A stretch of 64,000 bases of DNA from CAZJBS01 sp964544475 (GTDB taxonomy: Bacteria; CLD3; SB21): positions 62,001 to 126,000 of the forward strand of contig CAZJBS010000004.1 in assembly GCA_964544475.1 (NCBI GenBank), in the 5' to 3' direction. Numbering within the stretch: the first letter of the stretch is position 1; the number at the start of each line of letters is the position of its first letter. Made by a program: the position numbers and the translations under genes. The notes below the pieces were generated by a model that was not told the DNA's origin, did no database searches, and saw only the letters and a program-made list of their open reading frames with translations. Positions 40,925 to 51,255 of this stretch are shown here, one piece after another.

Positions 40925-42194
40925 AACGCGACCCTTTGCCGGGTTCACTATCCACAAAAATATTGCCGTTATTTTCAGCTACCAGCCGGCTGCAGATGGA
41001 CAATCCAAGCCCCATGCCTTCGGATTTGGTGGTGAAGAAGGGATTGAATATCTTCTCAAGGTTCTCTCTTGGAATGCCCGCGCCGCTGTCGCTGATGTCC
41101 ACCGCCACAAACGGTAATTTCTTGTCAAAAATCTCGTCTGTCCACGGATGTTGACCCTGGTCGCCCAGCGTGGTCGTATACACTTTGACGTGCAAATCGC
41201 CGCCTTCGGTCATGGCCTGAATGGCATTCAGAAAAATATTCATGAAAACCTGTTCAATCTGGTGCACGTCAGCAAAAATCTTCGGCACCACATCGGAGAA
41301 TTCCTCCTTGAACCGGATTCCGTGTGTATTCATTTGTGAAGCCAGAAGCAGATAGATGCCGTCGATGATTGATTCGACGTCGCAATAATCCCGGGACGGT
41401 TTGACCGGCTTGGCGAATTTGAAGAAATCCGTCAGGAGATTGTTCACACGGTCGATTTCTCGAACGATCCGGCTGACGAGTTCGATACGGCGGTCATGCT
41501 CCTCAAACGATTCCTCCAGAACCTGCGCGGCAGTTTTGATCCCGCCCAACGGATTGCGCACTTCGTGGGCGATTCCGGTGGCCAGTTCGCCCAACGTGGC
41601 CAGACGGTCCATCCGTTCGACCTGTTTGCGCATCAGATTGATTTCCGTCAGGTCACGAAACGTGATGATCACGCCGATTTGTTCCTCTTTTTCTACCAAC
41701 GGAGACGTACTGAATCCGATGGGAATCTGGTGGCCCAGCTTCGAAACCAATTTGACTTCGCGACTTTCGAACCGCTTGTTCGGAATCAGCATGAGGTCCA
41801 GGATTTTGCCGGTCTTGTCCGGGTCGGCGAAGAGATCAACCAGGTTTCTGCCCAGCAGTTCTTCCACTTCATATCCCAGTGTCGCCCCGGCGTTGGCGTT
41901 GAGAAATGTGATGCTGCCATTCATGTCGATACAAATGAGCAGCGAACTCATGTTCTGGATGATGTTCCGGTAAAATTTGTATACCCGCTCAACGACTTTG
42001 TACTTCTCATAGAGCTTCGTTTGCTCCTCCAGCCACTCTTTGGGTACCTTGGATTTGGCTCTTTCGAGGTCGGACGCGTTGTCAAATTTCGACTTCTCAC
42101 GATTGAGAACGCGCTGCTCAAGCGGAATCAGGTCACTCAGCTCTTTGTTGAGAATCTCAAAGGCTTCTTTCTTGCCCTCAAATCGTTTGCTCAT
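40899..42194 (-). CDS. cytosolic PAS histidine kinase, NtrB-like
   Basis: 431 aa without membrane helices. A coiled-coil N-terminus (~1-75) is followed by PAS (~76-190, ICIDMNGSITFLNANAGATLGYEVEELLG), HisKA with His210 (GIAHEVRNPLGGIKTAA) and HATPase (NIFLNAIQAMTEGG, DSGAGIP, FFTTKSEGMGLGLSIC). No response regulator is adjacent, so it is an orphan kinase here. It starts 15 bp after the priA stop on the same strand and may be transcribed with it. Confidence 0.92.
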   Translation of the reverse strand: MSKRFEGKKEAFEILNKELSDLIPLEQRVLNREKSKFDNASDLERAKSKVPKEWLEEQTKLYEKYKVVERVYKFYRNIIQNMSSLLICIDMNGSITFLNANAGATLGYEVEELLGRNLVDLFADPDKTGKILDLMLIPNKRFESREVKLVSKLGHQIPIGFSTSPLVEKEEQIGVIITFRDLTEINLMRKQVERMDRLATLGELATGIAHEVRNPLGGIKTAAQVLEESFEEHDRRIELVSRIVREIDRVNNLLTDFFKFAKPVKPSRDYCDVESIIDGIYLLLASQMNTHGIRFKEEFSDVVPKIFADVHQIEQVFMNIFLNAIQAMTEGGDLHVKVYTTTLGDQGQHPWTDEIFDKKLPFVAVDISDSGAGIPRENLEKIFNPFFTTKSEGMGLGLSICSRLVAENNGNIFVDSEPGKGSRFTVVLPTR

Positions 42195-42208
42195 GGATTC
42201 CTGCTTGG

Positions 42209-44722
<2,514 letters not shown>

Positions 44723-44739
44723 GGATTCTCGGGTGCGGC

Positions 44740-44768
44740 AATATAGAGAGCCCTGCACGGAAAAGCAA
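44740..44768 (-). promoter_or_regulatory. candidate promoter for priA
   Basis: On the minus strand TTGCTT (44763-44768), 17-bp spacer, TATATT (44740-44745). The predicted start leaves only about a 10-nt leader before ATG 44722. Confidence 0.55.
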
Positions 44769-44826
44769 TCGATTGGTCATCAGCCGAATTCTCATTACAA
44801 ATGGCGTCCACCGTGCCTGAAATCCG

Positions 44827-44856
44827 TTGATTTACAGACAAATCTCCCTATATTTG
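44827..44856 (+). promoter_or_regulatory. candidate Bacteroidota-type promoter TTG-N19-TATATTTG
   Basis: TTG at 44827-44829, then exactly 19 bp, then TATATTTG (44849-44856), a full match to TAnnTTTG. It lies 28 bp before the 653-aa protein start. Confidence 0.65.
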
Positions 44857-44884
44857 CACTTTGAAAAAGCCCTAAGACACGCCC

Positions 44885-46846
44885 ATGCCATCACCCGAAC
44901 TCGTACGCATCGCCGATCTGCTCCGCCTCGATATTCCCTCGCGACCCAATGAAGCGATGGTCAATACGTTCATGCGACACATTGAAAAAGACACTTCTCA
45001 CCTCCACAGAATTTTTCGTATCAGTCTTGGCAAGGCGCTCATGGAACGCGAATCACTCGACCGGGGCCACTTGAAAATCGAATCGCTCTATGAAATGCTG
45101 GACAATTGCCGCTTCCAGGCCTGGCTTGGAGAGATCGGAGTTTCGGATCAGGCCGCCCAAAATCTGATGAAGAGTCTTCAACGGGCATCAACGGAAGAAT
45201 GGCATCGGTACATTCACAACCAGACGTACCTGACGGAAAAAACACAGGATTGGTCCGAACTTATGCTCAAGAACGCCGTGGGCGTTAACGATGCGGCCCG
45301 CTTCAGCAAGATGTCCGCAGAAATGGAGTTCGGTCAATCGGACGTCGTACGCCGGGTCTTCGCCATTCGTCTGGCAGCCGAAATGATGCATCGAGAGGAA
45401 TCCCTTCGTGGTCCCATGGGCCTCAAAGAATTGGTTGCCTTCTTTCTGTACACGGCCATGATCGTGGAACTGAGTGACTACGGATTGGAAGAGGAAATCC
45501 TGCATGAGCTGTATGCACGGATCACCTTGTGCAACAACATGCGCCGTCAACATCTTTTGGTTCACCAGATCGAGCGCTTTTGTTTTTCCATGCCAACCCT
45601 GGAAAAATCGCAGATACACAGCCGTGACTTCTGGATTCACCGCCTTAATGAGATTGAACTTAAGATTGCCCTGGAACAATACGTCACCCGTGAAAAACTC
45701 CACGACTCAGACATGGAGATGGCGGAGTTGTATACGGAGGCCCATCACCTCTTTTCGGATGTCAGCGAATTGCAGGATGAGACGCTTGCCGTCATTTCGA
45801 TCACGTACCGGTTGGACAATCCTGAAGAGAGCGGTCATACGGTCGAGGAATTGTTGTCCATCATTGACCAGATCAAATTGCTGACGACCGAGCTGACTCC
45901 GCTGAACATCGCGACGCGGGATATCTTTTTGTTCTTTGAATTGTTGGGGGAATGCGATCTAAAGAACCGCTTCTTTCACAAAACAATTCTCACGTTTCAG
46001 GCGCGGCTCCGGCGTATGACCCGAGAAATCGAGGCGACCGGCGATCGTATCAATCTCACAAGCCTGGTGCTGACGTACTTGTATTCAAGACTGGAGGCCT
46101 TCCTGCAGGATTTTGATTTTGATAATGAAACCATTCTTGATGGCATCCGCGGTCGGCTGGCTCAATGTCATGCCTTTATCAGACAGTTTGCCATCGTCGA
46201 CCATATCGAGGCTTATATTTTCGAAAACCCGGGTCTTCTGAGAATTACGGACGAAACCCATTGGCCTGAGCTGATCAACACGGTCGAATTCAATATCATT
46301 CTCGATATTTACTTTGATTCCGGCTATCTCACTTCCGGCTCGAAAAACAAAAATCAGATGCGTGACGAACTCCAGGCGCGCATCAACAGCATTCGCGATA
46401 TTTCGGTCAAAAGCCTCACGGTGGTTTTTCTTACCGCCAACCTGTCGGCGAAGGTCGATCAACTCAAAGAGAACAAACTCTCGCTGTCGGATGTGATCGC
46501 GTTGGTGGCCGCTCTTGAGAAGGATGCGGAACATGCTGCCGCACAGATTTCGATCCAGAGCCGCGTTAAGCGTGAAATGCTCGGCATGCTGACTTCAAAA
46601 CTCTACCGCCTTGAAGTTCTTCAAAATGGATTTGATGGCCGGGGCGATCACGATATGCTGAGCAGACTGGACGAAGTGGTGGTCGGCCTCCGGACCCGCA
46701 GGGACAATCTGATCGCAGGCAAAATGGATCCCAAGGTACTGGAAGCGGATATTCGGGCATATCTGGCCGACCCGAAAGTGCTGATCTTTATTGAAGAAGT
46801 GGAACGCCAATACAAGATCCGGTTTGGTGTTCCGGTCAACCCGTGA
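44885..46846 (+). CDS. large helical cytosolic protein, family not recognised
   Basis: 653 aa with no signal peptide, membrane helix or cysteine cluster. It reads as helix after helix with frequent heptad-like spacing (HDSDMEMAELYTEAHHLFSDVSELQDETLAVISI; IQSRVKREMLGMLTSKLYRLEVLQNG). The N-terminal third repeatedly mentions conserved-looking charged-aromatic pairs (EWHRYIHNQTYLTEKTQDW). No nucleotide-binding or catalytic motif is found. It has its own promoter in the spacer shared with priA and no downstream co-directional partner. The role is unknown; a scaffold or regulator is conceivable. Confidence 0.75.
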   Translation: MPSPELVRIADLLRLDIPSRPNEAMVNTFMRHIEKDTSHLHRIFRISLGKALMERESLDRGHLKIESLYEMLDNCRFQAWLGEIGVSDQAAQNLMKSLQRASTEEWHRYIHNQTYLTEKTQDWSELMLKNAVGVNDAARFSKMSAEMEFGQSDVVRRVFAIRLAAEMMHREESLRGPMGLKELVAFFLYTAMIVELSDYGLEEEILHELYARITLCNNMRRQHLLVHQIERFCFSMPTLEKSQIHSRDFWIHRLNEIELKIALEQYVTREKLHDSDMEMAELYTEAHHLFSDVSELQDETLAVISITYRLDNPEESGHTVEELLSIIDQIKLLTTELTPLNIATRDIFLFFELLGECDLKNRFFHKTILTFQARLRRMTREIEATGDRINLTSLVLTYLYSRLEAFLQDFDFDNETILDGIRGRLAQCHAFIRQFAIVDHIEAYIFENPGLLRITDETHWPELINTVEFNIILDIYFDSGYLTSGSKNKNQMRDELQARINSIRDISVKSLTVVFLTANLSAKVDQLKENKLSLSDVIALVAALEKDAEHAAAQISIQSRVKREMLGMLTSKLYRLEVLQNGFDGRGDHDMLSRLDEVVVGLRTRRDNLIAGKMDPKVLEADIRAYLADPKVLIFIEEVERQYKIRFGVPVNP

Positions 46847-46857
46847 TCGCAGGTGCG

Positions 46858-48213
46858 CTACAGCGAGTTGATGAATGCGATCAACGCCATTCTTTGAGTC
46901 GGCGGCAGCGATTTGAACAAACGAAGTGAGCGCGACGCTTCACCACCGTGCCAGAGGATGGCTTCTTCCACGTTGCGTGCGCGGCCATCATGAAGGAAGA
47001 AGGTATGGCCGTTCACAACTTCACTCAGTCCTATGCCCCATAACGGAGGCGTCCGCCACTCGCTTCCGGTCGCCAGAAAATCCGGACGCCCGTCCGACAA
47101 GGCCTCGCCCATGTCATGTAATAACAGGTCGGTATATGGAAAGATGACCTGATTGGATATTTCCGCAATGCCTTGGAAATGGTCCGTCTTCAACGATGGT
47201 GTGTGGCAACCAGCACATCCGACTTGTTTGAAGAGATCCTGCCCCAACCGGACGGTTGCGCTTTCAAGGTCACGCGGAGCCGGAACGCCAAGAGTTTGGT
47301 TGTAAAACGTCACCGCATCGAGAATGAGGGAATCCAGTTCGGGATCATCCGACAGAGTATCTGAGTTGCTTTGGCCATAGGATGCCTCCCTGGGATGGAC
47401 GTAGGAAGTAATGCCCATGTCCTGTTGATAGGCGGTGGCCACTTGCTGTAGGAGCGACGGCTGATTGGCTTTCCATCCAAACCGGCCAATGGCGAGCTGT
47501 TCCCGGACCACGTCCCACACATAGTTGGGCCGGCCCGATATGCTGTCACCGTCCATGTCAAATTCGTCCGCCAACGCTAGGATCTCTGTCTCTCCAACGG
47601 CTTCCAGCAAACCAAGGCCGAAGACCGGTCGTGCGAATCGCGGGGACCACATCGTTTGGGCTGGTAGTGGTTCATATACATCGACCGGGCTGTACGATGG
47701 TTTCTGCAACACGTATCCTTCTCCATCCGGATATGTACCTTCGATCTCCTCAAAAGAGATCAATATGTTGCCTTCCGGCGCATGTCCGACGACAGCGCGG
47801 ACCTGCAATTGTCCTCCGAATTTCGGTACCGGGTTGGGACCGCCATGCTCGCTATGCCCGGGCACGCTAAGTCTGAAAAGCAGAGACCCGATGCTTCCGC
47901 CGACGACCGGTTCGCCGCGTCCATCACGCACGTGGCAGTTGATGCACGAAGTATTGTTGAAAACCGGCCCCAAACCGCTGTTGACGGGAGCCGGGGCGGT
48001 GACGAACGTTTGCTCGAAAGCCATGTCGCCATCCAGGTGAGTGGCCAAAGCGGATGCTGAGAGATTGGGCGCGGGCATCGAATAGGCATTGCTTCCAGTG
48101 ACAAAAACCGTGGTCGCGCCACCGGCCATATACGGATTTGGACCGGCTTCCTGCTGACGCTCTTCGCAACCTGCCAGCCACACAACACATAAAGCTGCTA
48201 ATATTCTTTTCAT
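46858..48213 (-). CDS. DUF1111 diheme oxidoreductase-like lipoprotein (imelysin partner)
   Basis: 451 aa from MKRILAALCVVWLAGC, a lipoprotein signal with lipid Cys16. Two heme sites: CINCH (90-94) and CAGCH (333-337). Further family motifs are GGPNPVPKFGGQLQ, SPRFARPVFGLGLLEAV, DFDMDGDSISGRPN-like calcium-type loop, GRFGWKANQPSLLQQVA and C-terminal TPPLWGIGLSEVVNGHTFFLHDGRARNVEEAILWHGGEA. Members of this family (COG3488, called thiol oxidoreductase or DHOR) are found beside imelysin and may oxidise or reduce iron or act as peroxidases. It is last in the porin, imelysin, DUF1111 operon, 13 bp after imelysin. Confidence 0.93.
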   Translation of the reverse strand: MKRILAALCVVWLAGCEERQQEAGPNPYMAGGATTVFVTGSNAYSMPAPNLSASALATHLDGDMAFEQTFVTAPAPVNSGLGPVFNNTSCINCHVRDGRGEPVVGGSIGSLLFRLSVPGHSEHGGPNPVPKFGGQLQVRAVVGHAPEGNILISFEEIEGTYPDGEGYVLQKPSYSPVDVYEPLPAQTMWSPRFARPVFGLGLLEAVGETEILALADEFDMDGDSISGRPNYVWDVVREQLAIGRFGWKANQPSLLQQVATAYQQDMGITSYVHPREASYGQSNSDTLSDDPELDSLILDAVTFYNQTLGVPAPRDLESATVRLGQDLFKQVGCAGCHTPSLKTDHFQGIAEISNQVIFPYTDLLLHDMGEALSDGRPDFLATGSEWRTPPLWGIGLSEVVNGHTFFLHDGRARNVEEAILWHGGEASRSLRLFKSLPPTQRMALIAFINSL

Positions 48214-48226
48214 GACCTGTAAATCC

Positions 48227-49306
48227 TCACTGCAACCGGTTGACGATGGATTGAACGTCGGATTGCAGAGTTTCCTGCAGCGCGCGCACCGCCGTCTGGG
48301 CGGCAACAACGGACGGGCGGTCGTTAATGATTGCGTTGCCAAAGGTCCCGTCGGAGCCCCCAATATATCCAATCAGAGAAATGGCCTCGTCAATCTGAGA
48401 CCTGACATGATCATCCAACGCCGGATCCACACCGCGTATCAGATCGGACAAACCCTCGGCATTGCCCGTGCCGAGCCCGGCATAAACACCTGTGTAAATG
48501 TTTTGGATGCTGCGGATATTGTCCTGGAAATCCGCTTTCGAGTTGTTGCTGAATCGTGATTCTTCAAGGGTGGCATCCATCTGTGCATAGGGATCCTGGA
48601 TTTTTCCATTGGCGACTTCATCGGCAATGTTAATGAGTCCCTGAAGCAGTTCTTCAACGGCGGCCTTCTGACTGATGTAGAGACTGGTCGTTTCACCCGC
48701 GTTCTTCAGGTGAGCCACGTAGTTTTCCCCATTCGGGTCCCAGCTATTCTTCAATTCCAGCGTCTCAGTACGGAAGCTCAACGAACAGCCGATCAGGTAC
48801 TCGAGTTCCCGCGACGTGAATGACGAGAGGTCTTTCAAAGTGGATCCATTCCCGAAGAGAAGATATTCGATCGTATGAAAACCTTTCAGAGTACCTTCCA
48901 GGCCACTGATATAGGATTCGGTCAGCGTCGCAGACCCGCTCAGAACGGCGTCGAGGTCGGTCACGTTCACCGGCCAGGAATCGATATCCGGATCAATCCC
49001 CTTCGTGTCAACCGGACCGAAAAGAAATCCTTCGGACATTTCCCATGGTGATCGGGCGGCTTTCCACGCCGCGCGGGCCTGCTGAAGATGTTCCTCGGTC
49101 GGAACTGAAGCGAGGTTTTGAACAGCCGTTACCAGCGCAGCGGCTTTCAAATCCAGGTCAACATACGTTTGCAGGATGACGCTGTCGGCTGTGTTGGATA
49201 ACATGGCAGCCGCATCATAGGTGATGAGGTCAACCGTTTGATCCGTGTCGCAGGACATCATCCCAAGGACGAGAATCACGGCAACGACTTTGGAGCTCAT
49301 GGACAT
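48227..49306 (-). CDS. imelysin-family iron-uptake lipoprotein
   Basis: 359 aa with lipobox Cys19 (VLGMMSC) and GAGGAG before ATG 49306. The signature GFHTIE (142-147, GxHxxE) and FGPVDTKGIDPDIDSWPVN mark the imelysin fold (PF09375), a helical tandem related to EfeO. Imelysin-like proteins are iron-regulated and take part in iron uptake but have no shown peptidase activity. It sits between the porin and DUF1111 genes, as in IrpA-type clusters of other phyla. The length is standard. Confidence 0.93.
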   Translation of the reverse strand: MSMSSKVVAVILVLGMMSCDTDQTVDLITYDAAAMLSNTADSVILQTYVDLDLKAAALVTAVQNLASVPTEEHLQQARAAWKAARSPWEMSEGFLFGPVDTKGIDPDIDSWPVNVTDLDAVLSGSATLTESYISGLEGTLKGFHTIEYLLFGNGSTLKDLSSFTSRELEYLIGCSLSFRTETLELKNSWDPNGENYVAHLKNAGETTSLYISQKAAVEELLQGLINIADEVANGKIQDPYAQMDATLEESRFSNNSKADFQDNIRSIQNIYTGVYAGLGTGNAEGLSDLIRGVDPALDDHVRSQIDEAISLIGYIGGSDGTFGNAIINDRPSVVAAQTAVRALQETLQSDVQSIVNRLQ

Positions 49307-49330
49307 AGATATCTCCTCAATGAATTGGTT

Positions 49331-50548
49331 TTAGAATTCAAAGCCCATGCCCAGTGAAAACGTGTTTTCGCTCTGATGAATACCGAGGCGACGCCTGGAG
49401 TACTGGGATTTGAAAACAACGAATTTGGCAATTGGCTGGTAATTTGCCCCGACTGTGAAAACCGACCTATCCCATCGTGGATTGTTAAAAATGGCCCCCT
49501 CCGTTTTGTACATGGTATCGTAGGATTCAAATCGGCCAAATAGAATCAGTTCGCCGGCCGGGTGATCGACGCCGACATGGTGAAAAAGATCAAATATCTC
49601 CAGCCCGATTTCCGCAGAATAGCCAAAAGCCTCACTGCCGACGGGGGAACGCTTTACGTTCAGGTTGTTTGAGAGATTTCGATTGGCATCGGACACTTTA
49701 TCAGAATTTTGAAGATGGCCGTGGATCACAATGGCGCGCCCAATCAACGGCTCAGATTCAAAAGCGGCGTGGGCCTCCACAATCCTTACGTGGGCGTCAA
49801 CGGTCAAATCCGGCTTCGGACGGTTGTTTGCGGAATTGCCATAATACACGGAAACACCGGCGAAGGATTCATAGCCCCACTCGTAGTCCAGTCGCCCGGT
49901 GAAAGCCAGGTCTTCAGCGTTCGTAGTTTCAAATCGTTGTTGATATCCGCGCACAATCCAATTGGATGAACTGAAGCCACTGGCATCCAGGCCATTGACC
50001 ACGGCGGCGGAATACTTCAAACGAGGCCCGAATTGCCCATATACGGCCGTACCGTTTTCGTACCAGTTCGTTGGAATGATGGCCGATTCCATTTCGCTCC
50101 GAGTTGTCGTGAAATACTCCGAGGGTTCGTCCATTTGGGAATTAAGCCCGATGGGCAGTTTGAACCTGCCAATTTTCAGATTAAACACGGGGGCGATTCG
50201 GAAGTCTATGAACATCTGCTCTAGTTTGACCTCCCCGCCCTTTTCCACTTCCGTCTCAAACTCACCGAATTCCTCGAATTTGTCGAATTCCATCGTAACA
50301 CCCGTCCCGCCATGTTCAAACTCAAATTCTCCGAGTAGGCTGATTTTGTTCGTTATTCCGTAGGAGGTATAGAGGGTGAGACGCTCAAGGTCAATGGCGT
50401 TCCGTTTTTGCGGATCGGTTTGCCAATCGAACATGAAATAGTTCATGGTGCCATACCCGTGAATTGCGAATTTTCCGGCTGAGAGGGTGTCGGCATGGGA
50501 TGCAAAAGCCATCCCGGTAAACCAAGCAAGGCAGAGAAGCTGTTTCAT
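49331..50548 (-). CDS. outer-membrane porin-like beta-barrel protein
   Basis: 405 aa with signal peptide (MKQLLCLAWFTGMAFASHA). The mature chain shows regular amphipathic strands typical of a 16-stranded porin (FAIHGYGTMNYFMFDWQ, LTLYTSYGITNKISLLGEFEFEHGG, FNLKIGRFKLPIGLNSQ, SGFSSSNWIVRGYQQRFE) and ends ENTFSLGMGFEF, with terminal Phe as recognised by the BAM machinery. The acidic loop MEFDKFEEFGEFETEVEKGG could concentrate cations. First gene of the iron-type operon, directly behind two operator-like palindromes, so it probably admits iron or an iron chelate. Substrate not proven. Confidence 0.85.
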   Translation of the reverse strand: MKQLLCLAWFTGMAFASHADTLSAGKFAIHGYGTMNYFMFDWQTDPQKRNAIDLERLTLYTSYGITNKISLLGEFEFEHGGTGVTMEFDKFEEFGEFETEVEKGGEVKLEQMFIDFRIAPVFNLKIGRFKLPIGLNSQMDEPSEYFTTTRSEMESAIIPTNWYENGTAVYGQFGPRLKYSAAVVNGLDASGFSSSNWIVRGYQQRFETTNAEDLAFTGRLDYEWGYESFAGVSVYYGNSANNRPKPDLTVDAHVRIVEAHAAFESEPLIGRAIVIHGHLQNSDKVSDANRNLSNNLNVKRSPVGSEAFGYSAEIGLEIFDLFHHVGVDHPAGELILFGRFESYDTMYKTEGAIFNNPRWDRSVFTVGANYQPIAKFVVFKSQYSRRRLGIHQSENTFSLGMGFEF

Positions 50549-50576
50549 ATTGCGTCAATCTTCCTGAGTTAATTGA

Positions 50577-50597
50577 AATTGAGACACAGTCTCAAAT
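50577..50597. promoter_or_regulatory. Fur-like operator, proximal copy
   Basis: AATTGAGAC ... GTCTCAAAT, an inverted repeat with a perfect 7-3-7 core (TTGAGAC-ACA-GTCTCAA). The TGAGA...TCTCA half-sites and 21-bp frame match a common Fur-box variant. It lies 29-49 bp upstream of the porin start codon. Confidence 0.6.
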
Positions 50598-50611
50598 AGA
50601 GATCCAAATAA

Positions 50612-50630
50612 AACCGATCTTCCATCGGTT
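50612..50630. promoter_or_regulatory. 7-bp inverted repeat AACCGAT-CTTCC-ATCGGTT between the operators
   Basis: Perfect arms with a 5-nt centre. It could be a third protein-binding site or an RNA hairpin near the leftward transcript start. No T-run is present. Confidence 0.4.
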
Positions 50631-50635
50631 CCGGT

Positions 50636-50656
50636 AATTGAGATTGTGTCTCAATT
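50636..50656. promoter_or_regulatory. Fur-like operator, distal copy
   Basis: AATTGAGA-TTGTG-TCTCAATT, perfect 8-bp arms around five bases. It has the same arms as the copy at 50577-50597, with centres 59 bp apart. Two copies of one palindrome before an imelysin operon argue for an iron-responsive repressor. Confidence 0.6.
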
Positions 50657-50892
50657 GACGAGTGGTAAATAAGAAAAAAATGTCGTCATGTCAAGAGCTC
50701 TCTTTGAAGAGAAACACGAAAAGAAACTTATCTAACGGTTTAACAAAAACTTACGCTCGAGTAATACTTCGGTCATACCATGGAAGAAAAACTCAACATG
50801 CGACGTCATGCTGTCTGGGCCAGAATCCGTGGCGCCCGGAGATAGGACGCCCAACCAGCGGATCGATCCTGATCACGAGCCAATTTTTCTTC

Positions 50893-50922
50893 TTGCATTT
50901 GGAAGCAATATTTCTAAATTTA
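50893..50922 (+). promoter_or_regulatory. candidate rpsU promoter (TTG-N19-TAAATTTA)
   Basis: TTGCAT at 50893-50898 and TAAATTTA at 50915-50922, one base from the Bacteroidota TAnnTTTG element, 55 bp before the rpsU start. Confidence 0.55.
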
Positions 50923-50977
50923 GCCGGGTTTCACAAAACGGCGCGCGCCACCGAACGTTGGAAGGAGAGATTCAGGT

Positions 50978-51175
50978 ATGATCACGGTACAAATTGGTGA
51001 AAATGAGTCCTTTGACAAAGCTCTGAAGCGTTTCAAAAGAAAATGTCTTCAATCTGGACTAATGCGGACCCTTCGCGAGACCACTCATTACACCAAGCCG
51101 AGTGAAAAGAAAAAGGCCGACCGTCTTCGCGCCATCCGCAAGCAGAGACAAATGCAGGCCGAAAGCGGCGACTAA
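50978..51175 (+). CDS. rpsU: 30S ribosomal protein S21
   Basis: 65 aa. ITVQIGENESFDKALKRFKRKCLQSGLMRTLRETTHYTKPSEKKKADRLRAIRKQ is diagnostic of S21, with its basic helical C-terminus. A GGAAGGAGAG stretch before ATG 50978 is the ribosome site. S21 helps the 30S subunit select the ribosome site of mRNAs; in Bacteroidia it helps occlude the anti-Shine-Dalgarno, which is of interest given the clear Shine-Dalgarno sites in this genome. Confidence 0.96.
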   Translation: MITVQIGENESFDKALKRFKRKCLQSGLMRTLRETTHYTKPSEKKKADRLRAIRKQRQMQAESGD

Positions 51176-51202
51176 CCTCCTTCTTTTTACATAATTTTGT
51201 CG

Positions 51203-51235
51203 AAACCAGAAAGACTCGATCTTTCTGGTTTTTTT
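51203..51235 (+). terminator. rpsU intrinsic terminator
   Basis: AAACCAGAAAGA / TCTTTCTGGTTT arms (51203-51214 and 51220-51231) with a CTCGA loop, followed by a T-run. The next gene starts 20 bp further, leaving almost no room for a separate promoter. Confidence 0.88.
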
Positions 51236-51255
51236 GTTTATTGGTTCAGCGGACT

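Larger units (their letters stand above)
50549..50977 (+). other. 429-bp intergenic region between the porin and rpsU
   Basis: It holds, from left to right, two matching palindromes with a hairpin between them (control region of the leftward iron operon), an AT-rich stretch of low coding quality, and the rpsU promoter with its leader. Open frames across it (for example 50662-51000) have Ser/Lys/Thr-rich composition without family similarity and no ribosome site, so I see no gene here. Confidence 0.7.

Noticed and set aside
50662..51000. 112-codon open frame before and over the rpsU start
   Set aside because: Composition is Ser/Lys/Thr-rich without family similarity, no ribosome site is seen, and it overlaps the promoter and start of rpsU.
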